From assembly GCA_964633435.1 (NCBI GenBank), contig CAZWHA010000002.1, positions 1 through 64,000 of the forward strand: DNA of 64,000 nt, in the 5' to 3' direction. Made by a program: the position numbers and the translations under genes. Each line of letters starts with the position of its first letter. Positions within the stretch are counted from its first letter, which is position 1. Origin of the DNA: GCA-016699895 sp964633435 (GTDB lineage Bacteria; Patescibacteriota; Saccharimonadia; Saccharimonadales; Saccharimonadaceae). Of the stretch, positions 25,234 through 34,510 are shown piece after piece. Under the pieces are notes generated by a model. That model made no database searches. It saw only the letters and a program-made list of their open reading frames with translations, and was not told the origin of the DNA.

Positions 25234-26469
25234 ATGTCTTATCAAAATCGTCAGCGTCGTGGCGGAGGCCACGCGACTAACTATGGCGCCCGCCGATCTG
25301 GTGCGCCCTATCGTCACCGTCAGAACTCGGGCAAGAAATCTGGCCGATCAAACGGTGAATCGATCCATCACTCGCGCTATGTTAAGCCCGCCAAACCCGT
25401 TGTTGTCGAGGAAGCCTACCAAGCACAGCATACCTTTAACGATTTTGCGATCGATAACCGACTGAAACAGAACATCGCCGGGCGTGGCATTGCTACGCCG
25501 TCCCCGATTCAGGACCAATCGATCCCGGTGGCGCTGGTTGGTAGCGATATTATTGGTATCGCAAATACCGGTACCGGCAAAACCCTGGCCTTTTCTGTGC
25601 CAGTGCTGCATCGCCTGCTCGCTGAACCGGGCAGCAAAGCGCTGATTTTGGCGCCGACGCGCGAACTGGCTGAACAGATCGAAATTGAAATGAAAAGCGT
25701 CGCCAAGGGCTCGGGCCTGTTCGGCGCGACGCTGATTGGTGGCGTGAATATGCGGCCCCAACTGATGGCTCTGGGTGATGATCCAGAGGTTGTTATCGGT
25801 ACGCCTGGCCGTGTCAAAGATCACATTCAGCGTGGTACGCTCGATCTGTCGAAATTTAATATGGTGGTGCTCGACGAATTCGATCGTATGCTCGATATGG
25901 GCTTTGTAAACGATGTCCGGCTGATCTTAGGCGAAATGTCGGATGATCGGCAGAACTTTCTGTTTTCGGCGACACTCGATGCCAAGATCAAGGCGCTGGT
26001 TGCCGAGTTCACTAATGACCCGGTTACGGTATCGGTCAAGTCAGCTGAAACGACCGACATGGTCGAACAAAATGTCGTGTTCTATGGCAGTAAAGATGAA
26101 AAAATCGAATTACTGCATGATTTATTGATTGACGAAACGGCCAAGAAGGTCCTGATTTTCCACGAGACGAAATATGGTGCCGATCGTCTGGGCAAGGCGC
26201 TTAGCGACCGTGGTTTCGCCGCTGATTCGATTCACGGTGGCAAGACTCAGGGTGCCCGCAGTCGTACGCTACGCGAGTTCAAATCCAATACGACGAATGT
26301 ACTGGTGGCTACTGACGTTGCTGCTCGCGGTATTGATGTGCCGGATATCACGCACGTCATTAACTACGCCGAGCCGCAGACGTATGCTGACTATGTGCAC
26401 CGGATTGGCCGCACCGGTCGAGCTGGCAAGACGGGCTTTGCCCTGACTTTTGTTGAAAAAGTTAAATAA
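25234..26469 (+). CDS. DEAD-box RNA helicase (DEFD variant)
   Basis: A 411-residue ATP-dependent RNA helicase. A basic, Arg/Gly-rich N-terminal extension (1-55, NRQRRGGGHATNYGARRSG) precedes the core: Q motif TPSPIQDQSI, motif I ANTGTGKT, Ia PTRELAEQ, II VLDEFDRMLDMGF, III FSATLD, IV/V region LVATDVAARGID and VI HRIGRTGRAG. Motif II reads DEFD, not DEAD; the Ala-to-Phe change is rare. Probable jobs are ribosome assembly or mRNA turnover in the cold. Terminator at 26492-26524. Confidence 0.95.
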   Translation: MSYQNRQRRGGGHATNYGARRSGAPYRHRQNSGKKSGRSNGESIHHSRYVKPAKPVVVEEAYQAQHTFNDFAIDNRLKQNIAGRGIATPSPIQDQSIPVALVGSDIIGIANTGTGKTLAFSVPVLHRLLAEPGSKALILAPTRELAEQIEIEMKSVAKGSGLFGATLIGGVNMRPQLMALGDDPEVVIGTPGRVKDHIQRGTLDLSKFNMVVLDEFDRMLDMGFVNDVRLILGEMSDDRQNFLFSATLDAKIKALVAEFTNDPVTVSVKSAETTDMVEQNVVFYGSKDEKIELLHDLLIDETAKKVLIFHETKYGADRLGKALSDRGFAADSIHGGKTQGARSRTLREFKSNTTNVLVATDVAARGIDVPDITHVINYAEPQTYADYVHRIGRTGRAGKTGFALTFVEKVK

Positions 26470-26491
26470 TTACAGCCTGTTTCTAAATCTC

Positions 26492-26524
26492 TCCTCACCT
26501 CGCGTCACCCGAGGTGGGGGTTTT
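26492..26524 (+). terminator. Intrinsic terminator of the helicase gene
   Basis: CACCTCG (26496-26502) pairs with CGAGGTG (26510-26516), extended by G-U/G-C pairs, followed by GGGG-TTTT. The 14-mer CCTCGCGTCACCCG inside it recurs in dus (44064-44077). Confidence 0.75.
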
Positions 26525-26540
26525 GGGGCTTGGGCATCTA

Positions 26541-27344
26541 TTACAGCTCTGTCCAACTAGCCGCGGTCGCGCGTAGCGGATCAGACTGCCAAATCTGCCA
26601 GACGGCGGTGCGAACGGCGACTTCTCCGCTCCAAACGCGCAGCGGCGTCATGAACTCTTGGGTAATGACTTGGCCACTATGCGCTACAAACAGATGATCA
26701 TTGTGCCACAGCGACACGCTAGCTGGATAAGTGACGGTGAATTTATGCAGTATTTCAGCGATTTGTTTGACGCCTTGGTGAAAGGTCAGGACTTTCGGAT
26801 AATAGACCGCTCGAAACAGTTTTTGCAGCTGACTAAAACTCACCACCAGATGGGTCGGGGCTCGGTTTAGGATGCTTTCAGCAGAGTGCTTGACGAGGTC
26901 AATCGCGTCACGCGTAATGATGACGGGCGTTTCGTTGTCATGAGCCAGGAAAGTCTCGAGCAGTGCTGCGGTTTCCGAATTTGCCCCACTATCACCGATA
27001 AATAGCACGACATCGGCCCAATCAGCCGCAACACCCCAGTCGGATAGTGCTGCTGCCGCAAAGCCGCCACTCGGTCCGGCAGGGCTAAATATAACATCGG
27101 TCAGTTGGGCGGCAAGTGGCGCCGGCAAGGTTTTTTTGAGTGATTCCGGTAGGATGACTTTTACAGAACCGAGCCCGACGGAAAATGCTATGCGGTGGGC
27201 GCTAGCGACGGCAGCGAAAGCTTGGCTGTGGCCACCAATGATGGCTAATTTGCCTGCGAGGTCGCGGCGTTCAGGCTTGCTCCAGATGGCATCGGGAAAC
27301 AACGGCGAGTCGAGAGTCTGTTTCTGCCAAAAACTACTATCCAT
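26541..27344 (-). CDS. NnrD/ribokinase-like fold protein, catalytic motif not conserved
   Basis: A 267-residue protein resembling the ADP-dependent NAD(P)H-hydrate dehydratase domain (GKLAIIGGHSQAFAAVASA, then SVGLGSVKVILPESLKK, then DVVLFIGDSGANSETAAL). The family's glycine-rich GSGD catalytic motif near the C-terminus is not recognisable (the region reads RVWSGEVAVRTAVW), so activity is doubtful. Start ATG 27344 shares a base with the xthA stop (TGATG), so the gene is translated by coupling after xthA. Confidence 0.65.
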   Translation of the reverse strand: MDSSFWQKQTLDSPLFPDAIWSKPERRDLAGKLAIIGGHSQAFAAVASAHRIAFSVGLGSVKVILPESLKKTLPAPLAAQLTDVIFSPAGPSGGFAAAALSDWGVAADWADVVLFIGDSGANSETAALLETFLAHDNETPVIITRDAIDLVKHSAESILNRAPTHLVVSFSQLQKLFRAVYYPKVLTFHQGVKQIAEILHKFTVTYPASVSLWHNDHLFVAHSGQVITQEFMTPLRVWSGEVAVRTAVWQIWQSDPLRATAASWTEL

Positions 27345-28159
27345 CAAAACTCCAGCGTGATTGAGACCGGACAATGATCACTGCCCATTTGGCCTGCGTA
27401 AATCGCAGCGTCCGACAGGTTTGATCGGAGCGCCTGATCAACCAGGAAATAATCGATCCGCCAGCCAACGTTGCGCTCGCGGGCTTTTGCCCAGTGCGTC
27501 CACCAGGTGTAGACATCAGGTACGTCGCCTTTTACGACACGAAAACTATCCATAAAGCCAGCCTCAAGCAGCGCGTCAAAGCCCAGGCGCTCTTCGCGGG
27601 TAAACCCGTGCTTGCCACTATTATCCTTGGGCCGTGCTAGATCGATTTCCTGATGGGCCACGTTTAAATCACCGCAGAATACCACCGGTTTATGCTGTCG
27701 CAGATCGGTAACATAATCGCGAAAGGCTGGATCCCACTGGTGCGAGCGCAGCTGCAAGCGCGACAGATCATTTTTGCTGTTGGGCGTATAAACCGTCACC
27801 AGGAAAAACTCAGGCATTTCGATCGTCAGGACGCGTCCTTCGGTGTTGGGATTGCCGAACGGATCATCATCGAGATGATAACGATTTGCTAGCCGGTTTG
27901 GCAGATCGTAAAAGGCGTTGATCGGTTGCAGATCGGATAGGAATTTGCGTACCAGAATCGCCGTGCCGCTATAACCCGGCCGCTCGGCACTGTTCACAAA
28001 CAGTTGATAATCCGGGAATTCCACTGCGGCTTGGCCACTACTAGCCTTGATTTCCTGTAGACACAAAATGTCTGGCTGTTCGGTCGCTAAAAAAGCCTGC
28101 AATTCGCCCTTTTTCAATACCGCCCGCAGACCATTCACGTTCCAAGAGTATATTCGCAT
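27344..28159 (-). CDS. xthA: Exodeoxyribonuclease III
   Basis: AP endonuclease/3' exonuclease of base excision repair. The 271-residue protein has family motifs throughout: YSWNVNGLRA, LCLQEIKASSGQ (catalytic Glu), VTVYTPNS, FCGDLNVAHQEIDLARP (Asp/Asn), WTHWAKARERNVGWRIDYFL and GSDHCPVSI (Asp-His). An extended -10 (TGgTACAAT, 28167-28172) ends seven bases before the ATG, indicating a leaderless message. It lies directly behind the terminator of the upstream membrane-protein gene and is coupled to the NnrD-like gene. Confidence 0.96.
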   Translation of the reverse strand: MRIYSWNVNGLRAVLKKGELQAFLATEQPDILCLQEIKASSGQAAVEFPDYQLFVNSAERPGYSGTAILVRKFLSDLQPINAFYDLPNRLANRYHLDDDPFGNPNTEGRVLTIEMPEFFLVTVYTPNSKNDLSRLQLRSHQWDPAFRDYVTDLRQHKPVVFCGDLNVAHQEIDLARPKDNSGKHGFTREERLGFDALLEAGFMDSFRVVKGDVPDVYTWWTHWAKARERNVGWRIDYFLVDQALRSNLSDAAIYAGQMGSDHCPVSITLEF

Positions 28160-28177
28160 AAACCTATTGTACCACTA

Positions 28178-28213
28178 AAAATCGCCGCCTTTGTTCCCGG
28201 GCGACGATTTTTC
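28178..28213 (-). terminator. Intrinsic terminator upstream of xthA
   Basis: AAAAATCGCCGCC (28178-28190) pairs with GGCGACGATTTTT (28201-28213) with one C-A mismatch. It terminates the 28231-28812 gene on the minus strand; the A/T flanks would work in either direction. Confidence 0.8.
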
Positions 28214-28230
28214 CTAGGTAGTAGCCGAAA

Positions 28231-28812
28231 CTATTTGGTTAAAGTCAGGGCGACACGCTTGCTCTTTAGGAAGTAGAGCGATACTAAACCAGCGCCGACC
28301 CAGGCGGTGATGATTAAACCGATCATCATTACGATGCCAGAGGCTTCCATGTGTGAACAGGTTGGTGTGTATGAATAAGTGTAGTACGAGAATGACTGGG
28401 TGCAATATTCGCGTACCATGGCCACAATACACATAACCGTTACGAACAGTGCCACGGTGCCAAAGGCGATCCAAGCCATTAGCTTGCCGAGCTTCTTTTG
28501 CATCGTAATGAGTACGAGAGTTGCAATAAAGCTCGCAGCAATCAGCGGCGTAAAGATCGTCGCAACGATCAAGTTTGGATCTGACGAACCGCTAACCAGC
28601 GCAGCGATCCATACAAAAGTAAAGATCACGCCGTACAAGGCATAAATACCGAGCACGATGAGCCAAAAAATCAGCCAACCGCCGACGCCGGCGAGTGATT
28701 TTTCCTGGACAACGTACTGCACCGATACACCTGGTTGGGCAGGTTGAACGGTTACAGGCTGTGTGTTTGTCTCTGGTGGTTGATTTTCTTTAACGGGTGG
28801 TTGATCAGACAT
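28231..28812 (-). CDS. DUF2569-like four-helix membrane protein
   Basis: A 193-residue protein with a Pro/Gln/Thr-rich cytoplasmic N-terminus (1-35), then GVGGWLIFWLIVLGI, which matches the start of DUF2569 proteins, and about four membrane segments in all (44-70, 80-102, 108-132, 155-180). Function unknown. Shine-Dalgarno AAGGAGAG before ATG 28812. Monocistronic: own terminator downstream at 28178-28213. Confidence 0.82.
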   Translation of the reverse strand: MSDQPPVKENQPPETNTQPVTVQPAQPGVSVQYVVQEKSLAGVGGWLIFWLIVLGIYALYGVIFTFVWIAALVSGSSDPNLIVATIFTPLIAASFIATLVLITMQKKLGKLMAWIAFGTVALFVTVMCIVAMVREYCTQSFSYYTYSYTPTCSHMEASGIVMMIGLIITAWVGAGLVSLYFLKSKRVALTLTK

Positions 28813-28878
28813 GTAGTCTCTCCTTGGTTAGTTTAATGATAATCTCATTTTAGCATATTTTGTAGGAAAGCAATACAG

Positions 28879-29397
28879 CTATAGTTTTTTTAGCAGTTTA
28901 GCGTTTTCGCGTTCGAGGTCGCGCCGGCGGATGGTTTCGCGTTTGTCATAGTTCTTTTTACCTTGGCCCAGCGCGATCACTAATTTAATATATCGGCCGC
29001 TGGTTAATAATTTGGTTGGAATGATGGTGGCGCCACTACTGCGATTGGCGGCCAGTTGGTCGATCTCACGGCGCTTCGCTAGGATTTTGCGGGCCCTGGT
29101 ATCAACCGTGTTAGTATCTCGGCCGGCATTTTTTGGTGTGTTGGTGGCTAGCGAAAACGAGGCATTGATCAGATACAGTTCGACTCTACCCTGCCGCCCG
29201 GTCGTTCGTGGCACGACATACGAACCTTTCAGCTGGACTCGACCGAGCCGCGCGGCTTTGGTTTCAGCGCCAGTCAGTTCCAACCCGACCACTACTGACT
29301 CGCCGAGTGTATAGTCAAAACTGGCGCGACGATTGATAATCGCCCCACTCGATTTGGCAGTAGCGACCTTGTGGCCACGACGGGTTGGCTTTTTCAT
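28879..29397 (-). CDS. smpB: SsrA-binding protein SmpB (trans-translation)
   Basis: Partner of tmRNA in rescue of stalled ribosomes. The 172-residue protein has the SmpB OB-fold (NRRASFDYTLGESVVVGLEL, ELTGAETKAARLGRVQLKGSYV, ELYLINASF, LLTSGRYIKLVIALGQGKKNYDKR) and an Arg/Lys-rich C-terminal tail. The N-terminus is extended by about 15 basic residues and there is a small insertion around residue 65. TAGAAT ends seven bases before the ATG; the promoter region is shared with the divergent 29452 gene. I found no ssrA gene next to it. Confidence 0.95.
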   Translation of the reverse strand: MKKPTRRGHKVATAKSSGAIINRRASFDYTLGESVVVGLELTGAETKAARLGRVQLKGSYVVPRTTGRQGRVELYLINASFSLATNTPKNAGRDTNTVDTRARKILAKRREIDQLAANRSSGATIIPTKLLTSGRYIKLVIALGQGKKNYDKRETIRRRDLERENAKLLKKL

Positions 29398-29415
29398 ACT
29401 CTCTATTCTACTCTA

Positions 29416-29445
29416 TTGACAAAATAGGCACAAGTATGATATAAT
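29416..29445 (+). promoter_or_regulatory. Strong leaderless promoter of the 370-residue gene
   Basis: TTGACA (29416-29421), 18-nt spacer, TATAAT (29440-29445), then six bases to the ATG at 29452. The transcription start should be at or within a base or two of the start codon; one of the clearest leaderless promoters in the window. Confidence 0.8.
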
Positions 29446-29451
29446 AAAGAG

Positions 29452-30564
29452 ATGAAGTGTCGAGACTACGGATTTAGCAGTGGTGGCGATGGTAGAAATG
29501 GTGTATTTCGTTATCGAGAGACCGCATTTGATCGACGGGGACACCTGTTTTCCATGATCTCTAAACCTGAGCGCACGATAAACATCCTCGATTCCCCCGA
29601 TTTACCGAGCGACTATACCGAAGACCAGTGGTACGAAAACGCTGCTCGCCTGTCGCCCAGAGGGCTCAAAGTGGCCACTATGGCTGGCTATAGCATTGAA
29701 TATGCCTATCTAAACAGAGACGCTGATCCGGCGAATGGCGTGAGAGTTGATGTTGGCGGCGGTATTGGTGGATCGCTGCGTAATCCGGCCAAGGTGGCAG
29801 AGTCTATGGAGTTGGCGCGCCAGCGTCCGAACCAGCGGCTCGTCATCCTGAATGGCCTGGGTGCCAGCGCCCGTACAAGCATTCCGCCTCGTCCTGTTAT
29901 GGGAAAAATGGTGGAGGATGGTCGATTTCAGCATGGTGGCCAGTGGCTTTGGCCGATTCTCAAGGATACCTTGGCAAAATATGGTGATCGGATTGAGTTA
30001 CTAGGCAGTTCGGCTGATGCACGTTGGGCAATTGGCCTGGCAGCGGCCTGCGCAATGACCGATGAAAGCATTTCTGATCTGACTGTGGTCGCGCCAGTGG
30101 GCGCAGTCGGCCGTTCGATGCCAAATACCCAGTTACATTTTGGGGCGCAGCTACCATCTATGATGGCGTATGGCTGGCGGTCGCCATACAGACGACGACA
30201 GGCGTCGTCCCGGTCAGGCAAAGAAACCGACCAGTGGTCCAAGACGATGGCGGGCGCTGGTGGTGATAATGTCCTGAGATATCCGGCAGCGCTCAGTCGT
30301 ACTGGTGGATTACTCTCAGATCTGACCGTAGCGCTGTTTGCAGTGGGTCGCGCCAGCGTGATCCAATTTGAACACGATCAGTTTGGTTCGGTAGACGCAA
30401 TGCTTGGGGTCATGAATCAAGCTGTTGTGAGTAGCCGTACGAGCGAAGCATCAGTAAGCCACTTTACTGTCAAAGACCACGATCATGCGGTATTGTCAGC
30501 GCAGGCCGGTCCCGAACCGCGCATCAGACTCTACGACATTCCTAGGCACGCATCACAAAACTAA
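29452..30564 (+). CDS. Hypothetical protein, alpha/beta-hydrolase-like
   Basis: A 370-residue soluble protein with no signal peptide. The middle (VRVDVGGGIGGSLRNP near 97-112, RLVILNGLGASAR, IELLGSSADARWAIGLAAA near 182-200) has strand-turn-helix patterns of an alpha/beta-hydrolase fold, with GSSADA at the nucleophile-elbow position, but I could not place a full catalytic triad. A second, genuine hydrolase gene follows 24 nt downstream, so the pair may work together. Function unknown. Confidence 0.75.
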   Translation: MKCRDYGFSSGGDGRNGVFRYRETAFDRRGHLFSMISKPERTINILDSPDLPSDYTEDQWYENAARLSPRGLKVATMAGYSIEYAYLNRDADPANGVRVDVGGGIGGSLRNPAKVAESMELARQRPNQRLVILNGLGASARTSIPPRPVMGKMVEDGRFQHGGQWLWPILKDTLAKYGDRIELLGSSADARWAIGLAAACAMTDESISDLTVVAPVGAVGRSMPNTQLHFGAQLPSMMAYGWRSPYRRRQASSRSGKETDQWSKTMAGAGGDNVLRYPAALSRTGGLLSDLTVALFAVGRASVIQFEHDQFGSVDAMLGVMNQAVVSSRTSEASVSHFTVKDHDHAVLSAQAGPEPRIRLYDIPRHASQN

Positions 30565-30588
30565 CGATTATTTGCTACACTATGTAGC

Positions 30589-31374
30589 ATGAGCTCGGCA
30601 GAGTTTATCACGATACACGATACGCGAACAGCGATTTTTTCGATGGGTGACGCTACGCAGCCAACTACTCTCTTGATTCACGGTATCAATGGTTCGCATT
30701 ACGGTTTTGCTGAGTTAGCTGATCGGTTAATGCAGGCGGGTTATCATGTGGTGTTAGTGGATTTGCCGGGTCACGGCGACAGTGATATGCCAAGCTGGAG
30801 TGACCTCGCGAATTTGCGGCAATGGTGCGATGAGCTACTGGGGGCGGTGGCTAGTCGATTTGGCGCGTTGGACAAAATCGTGGCTCATTCCTTTGGCTGC
30901 TACGTGCTCGGTGGGGGGGGGTTAAACTGGGAAACAACGTTTATTTGTCCAGTGCCGACCGTCAGTCGCTATTACCGAGTAACAGCCAAGCTCGGTCGTT
31001 TGCTGGCGTTACCACTGGCGCCAGCTATTTATAATTGGACGCCATTTTCCGCTTGGCGTGGCTTTATGCTGCTGAAAGCCAAGAACTGGGGGAACTGGCA
31101 CCGACAATATGCGGTAGCAAGAGCCGATAGCGGTATTTCGGCAGCCAAACGTCGCTATCAGGTACGGTTAGCACGCATTAGCGAAATGCCACATCTCTTT
31201 GCCAGTGTCCATCCGACCAAAGTCATTATGGGATCCCGCGACCGCCTGCCCCAAGAACGGTCACCGGCGCAGATGCAGCAGGTTTTTCCGGATACGACTA
31301 TTGCGGTGATTGATGGCGGACATCTGCTAACGACGGAGAGTCCCGACCAGGTTTGTGCTAAGATAGTGGCATGA
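30589..31374 (+). CDS. Alpha/beta hydrolase with internal G9 tract
   Basis: A 261-residue hydrolase: oxyanion region LLIHGINGSHYGFAELA, VDLPGHGDSDMPSW, nucleophile elbow AHSFGCYV (Ser), acid in MGSRDRLPQ and the C-terminal His in DGGHLLTT. The nine G at 30913-30921 encode Gly-Gly-Gly-Gly just after the nucleophile (codons 108-111), so a one-base change would remove the second half of the enzyme; as sequenced the frame is open. A TACACT -10 ends seven bases before the ATG. The stop overlaps the next gene by four bases (ATGA), linking it to the two glycosyltransferases. Confidence 0.88.
   Translation: MSSAEFITIHDTRTAIFSMGDATQPTTLLIHGINGSHYGFAELADRLMQAGYHVVLVDLPGHGDSDMPSWSDLANLRQWCDELLGAVASRFGALDKIVAHSFGCYVLGGGGLNWETTFICPVPTVSRYYRVTAKLGRLLALPLAPAIYNWTPFSAWRGFMLLKAKNWGNWHRQYAVARADSGISAAKRRYQVRLARISEMPHLFASVHPTKVIMGSRDRLPQERSPAQMQQVFPDTTIAVIDGGHLLTTESPDQVCAKIVA
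30913..30921 (+). repeat. Homopolymer G9 in hydrolase coding frame
   Basis: Nine G directly behind the nucleophile motif; frame open at this length. Confidence 0.95.
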
Positions 31375-32570
31375 AAATATTGCTAAGTTCGGAAAGTTAC
31401 TGGCCTAATTTTGATGGTGGTGCCGTGTTCGAACATCGCTTGGTGCACGAACTCATCGACGATGGTCACGAGGTAGCGTTTGTCGCGCCGGGCAAAAGCC
31501 TCAAACCTTATGTTGAACACGAGGGTCAATCTGTGATTTATCGTACCTCTAGTGGGCCGCTGCCGCTGAATCAGGATTATAAAATCACCTATCGGTCGAA
31601 ACCCACTGTCAAGCGAGCATTTCACACGTTTAAACCAGACGTGATTCATGTTCATACTATGTCAATGGTCGGGTCTAATTTACGGAAACTGGCGCGTCGT
31701 TATGACGTTCCCATCGTTGCAACTAATCATTTGATGCCAGAAAACGTCATGATGAGCTTTCCGAAACTTGTCCGCGAATCCCGTTGGGCTACCAGGGCAT
31801 TTTGGAAAGCCATCGTGCGATTTCATAACAAGTTTGACGCTGTCACTAGCCCGACGCCTAGTGCTGCAAAGCTTTTAAAGGATTATGGTCTAGCGGTGCC
31901 ACTCTATGATGTCAGTAATGGTATCGATACCGATCTATATCGTCCACTTATCCCTAAGGGTCGACAGGCCTCGGCGGCAAAAAAACTGCTGGCCCGATTC
32001 AAACTACCACCACATTATATTGTTTACTGCGGTCGCATCAACGCTGAAAAGCGTCTGGATATGCTAGTCGAGTCGTTTGCGGCGATTATGGACAAAACCG
32101 ATGCCGATCTGGTACTGGCTGGTACGGGCAACCGCGAAAAAGCACTGGCCGAACTAGCCGATAAGCTAGGCGTATCCCACCGGGTGCATTTGCTCGGTCG
32201 GGTCACTGATCCGGAAAAGCTGGCGTTGCTGCAATATGCGCAGTTGTTTGCGATTACGTCGCCAGCCGAGTTACAGAGTATTTCGTCGCTCGAGGCGCTC
32301 GCTTGTGGACTGCCGCTCGTGGCGGTCGATATCGTGGCGCTGGCCGAGCTGTGTCATGATAACGAAAACGGTTTTTTGGTTGAGCTGGATGATAACCAGG
32401 CCTGTAGCGCTGCCCTATTAAAAATTCTCAGTGATGATGGTCTACGGAAAAAGTTCGGCCAAGCTTCACGTGATTTTGTGGTTAAACATCATTCTACTGA
32501 CGAGACGCGACGACAGTTTTTGCGGCTGTATCGCAGTGCAGAGAATGGCGACTTTCCAAACGAACTGTAA
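31371..32570 (+). CDS. GT4-family glycosyltransferase
   Basis: A 399-residue GT-B retaining glycosyltransferase, similar in outline to mannosyl- and glucosyl-diacylglycerol synthases. The N-terminal domain starts LLSSESYWPNFDGGAVFEHRL and has VIHVHTMSMVG and VATNHLMPEN; the donor-binding domain has YCGRINAEKRLDML and the EX7E motif SPAELQSISSLEALACG. No membrane segment, so it acts at the inner membrane face. Translation is coupled to the hydrolase (ATGA). With the next gene it could build a glycolipid; donor and acceptor are unknown. Confidence 0.92.
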   Translation: MKILLSSESYWPNFDGGAVFEHRLVHELIDDGHEVAFVAPGKSLKPYVEHEGQSVIYRTSSGPLPLNQDYKITYRSKPTVKRAFHTFKPDVIHVHTMSMVGSNLRKLARRYDVPIVATNHLMPENVMMSFPKLVRESRWATRAFWKAIVRFHNKFDAVTSPTPSAAKLLKDYGLAVPLYDVSNGIDTDLYRPLIPKGRQASAAKKLLARFKLPPHYIVYCGRINAEKRLDMLVESFAAIMDKTDADLVLAGTGNREKALAELADKLGVSHRVHLLGRVTDPEKLALLQYAQLFAITSPAELQSISSLEALACGLPLVAVDIVALAELCHDNENGFLVELDDNQACSAALLKILSDDGLRKKFGQASRDFVVKHHSTDETRRQFLRLYRSAENGDFPNEL

Positions 32571-32618
32571 AGCCCGAACGGCCCACCCAACTATTTCTGT
32601 GCTAGAATAGTAGCAGTA

Positions 32619-33929
32619 ATGAAAATCGGTCTTTTTACAGATAGCTATCGACCAGCCACGAATGGCATTGTCTATGTTGTCGATATTACCAGACGCGAGC
32701 TCGAGGCGCTGGGTCACGAAGTCTATGTGTTTGCCCCAGCGGCTAATTTGCGCAATCATGTAACAGAGGAAGATCGCGATGATCCACGCGTCATTCACTT
32801 TCCGGCGATCAAAGGCGTTGGCTTTAGCGAATCACAGTTGTCGTTGTTTTTCCCGCCGCGTATTCTGAAGAAGATCCGGGAACTAAAGCTCGACGTGCTC
32901 TATTTTCTGACAACTGGGCAGGTCGGCGCGATGGCAGCTTATGCGGCACGTAAAACCAATGCAGTGCTAGTCGGCCAACACTCGACTGATGTCTATGAAT
33001 ATGCCAAGAATTATCCCTTAATGACCGCTGTGGCACTGCCGCTCCCTAGTATGATCTTGCCGATGGCGCTGGAATTGACGGCCGAGCAAAAGAAGCTCCT
33101 AGCGAAAGCCTACGTACCACCAGTATCACGCAGTAGCCGCGCCAGCCAGACCTTGCCGACTAACGTGATTGGGGCTTCGATCTCGATCCTCTATAGTGCC
33201 TGCGATGCGACGATCGCACTCAGCTGGAAATCAGCCAAACAATTGACGATGCTGGCCGATAAAAGCCAGCAACAGCTTGCTATCGAAGTGATTCCGACTG
33301 GAGTTGACGCTCTGCCGATGGCCGACAAGGCGACGGTCAAAGCTTTTCGTGACAAGATGCGATTACATGGCAATGACGAGGTCGTATTGTATGTGGGTCG
33401 CCTGGGCGAGGAAAAAAACCTCGCAATGCTGATTCCGATGATGGAAAAACTCATTCGCAAACGACCGAATGCTAAATTAGTGTTTGTTGGCGATTTTGAT
33501 TTCCGTGCAAAGCTAGAGGAGCTAGCGGCCTCGTCACGTGCGGCGGGTAAGGTTCTGTTTGCCGGGCGTTTGCCTCGTCAGCAATTATCGATGGCCTATC
33601 AGGCGGCCGAGGCTTTTGTCTTTCCATCCCTGACCGATACCCAAGGGCTCGTGATCCAGGAGGCTGCGCATACTGGCTTGCCGCTAGTGCTCTGTGATCC
33701 TGATGTATCTGAATGTTTCCGGGATGGCGAAAACGGCTTCCTGGCCAAAAACACACCGCGTGATGTTGCGAACAAACTAGCGATGATTCTGGCGGATGAC
33801 AAACTGCGAGCCCAGTTTAGAGCGCGTAGCAAACAGCTCGCCGAATCTTTGAGTGAGCGCACGCAAACTGAAAAACTCGTCGCGCTATTTCGCCGCCTAC
33901 TAAAACAAGATTCTTCGATCGAAAGTTAG
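32619..33929 (+). CDS. GT4-family glycosyltransferase
   Basis: A 436-residue GT-B enzyme of the 1,2-diacylglycerol glycosyltransferase type. MKIGLFTDSYRPATNGIVYV is the typical opening; VLVGQHSTDVYEYAKNYP follows; the donor domain has YVGRLGEEKNLAML and FPSLTDTQGLVIQEAAHTGLP. A TAGAAT -10 lies ten bases before the ATG. The 3' end overlaps the convergent corrinoid adenosyltransferase gene by four bases. Confidence 0.92.
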   Translation: MKIGLFTDSYRPATNGIVYVVDITRRELEALGHEVYVFAPAANLRNHVTEEDRDDPRVIHFPAIKGVGFSESQLSLFFPPRILKKIRELKLDVLYFLTTGQVGAMAAYAARKTNAVLVGQHSTDVYEYAKNYPLMTAVALPLPSMILPMALELTAEQKKLLAKAYVPPVSRSSRASQTLPTNVIGASISILYSACDATIALSWKSAKQLTMLADKSQQQLAIEVIPTGVDALPMADKATVKAFRDKMRLHGNDEVVLYVGRLGEEKNLAMLIPMMEKLIRKRPNAKLVFVGDFDFRAKLEELAASSRAAGKVLFAGRLPRQQLSMAYQAAEAFVFPSLTDTQGLVIQEAAHTGLPLVLCDPDVSECFRDGENGFLAKNTPRDVANKLAMILADDKLRAQFRARSKQLAESLSERTQTEKLVALFRRLLKQDSSIES

Positions 33930-34489
33930 AAATCAATGCCTTCGGTGGCCAGGAAGCCGTCGTCATAGTGATGTTTGATTTTGCGCATTTCAGTGGCGAT
34001 ATCAACGAGGCCGAGCAGCTCGGTCGGGAAATTGCGACCTGTCAAACAGAGACTAGTCGTCGCATGACGCTTTTCAATCAGTTGCCTCAGATCGTCGGTA
34101 GTCAATAGGCCATCATGCACGGCGTTGTTGATTTCGTCGCAAATCACTAGATCATAGTCGCCAGAAACGACCGCGTTCATAGCTAGATCGTAGGTGGCTT
34201 TGGCGGCAGCGAGGTGCTCTTCGTCGGTGACGCCTTTGGCTGATTTGTCGCCAGCATGGAAAAAGCCTCGCCCGCCTTTATAAAAGGTAAAGGTATCCTG
34301 AAATACCGGCATGATCGCATCAAAAAAGTGATGCTCGCTGACAGTCCAGGCTTTGATAAACTGTACGAATGCGACGCGCTGACCAGCGCCCAGGGCGCGC
34401 CCGAGCAACCCGACGGAGGCGCTCGTCTTGCCTTTGCCTTCGCCAGTATAGACCAGCACCATCGATGACTTTTGTTTCTTATCAGACAT
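33926..34489 (-). CDS. cobO: Cob(I)alamin/corrinoid adenosyltransferase
   Basis: Attaches the adenosyl group from ATP to corrinoids. The 187-residue P-loop protein has the CobO/CobA/BtuR signature: VYTGEGKGKTSASVG (14-28), FVQFIKAW, the GDYDLVICDEINNAV motif and LTGRNFPTELL near 157. No other corrinoid gene is nearby, so it probably adenosylates scavenged cobamide for a B12-dependent enzyme. Shine-Dalgarno AGGAAC before the ATG. It follows the glutaredoxin gene by 21 nt in the same direction. Confidence 0.95.
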   Translation of the reverse strand: MSDKKQKSSMVLVYTGEGKGKTSASVGLLGRALGAGQRVAFVQFIKAWTVSEHHFFDAIMPVFQDTFTFYKGGRGFFHAGDKSAKGVTDEEHLAAAKATYDLAMNAVVSGDYDLVICDEINNAVHDGLLTTDDLRQLIEKRHATTSLCLTGRNFPTELLGLVDIATEMRKIKHHYDDGFLATEGIDF

Positions 34490-34510
34490 AGAGTTCCTGT
34501 TTTTTACCGC

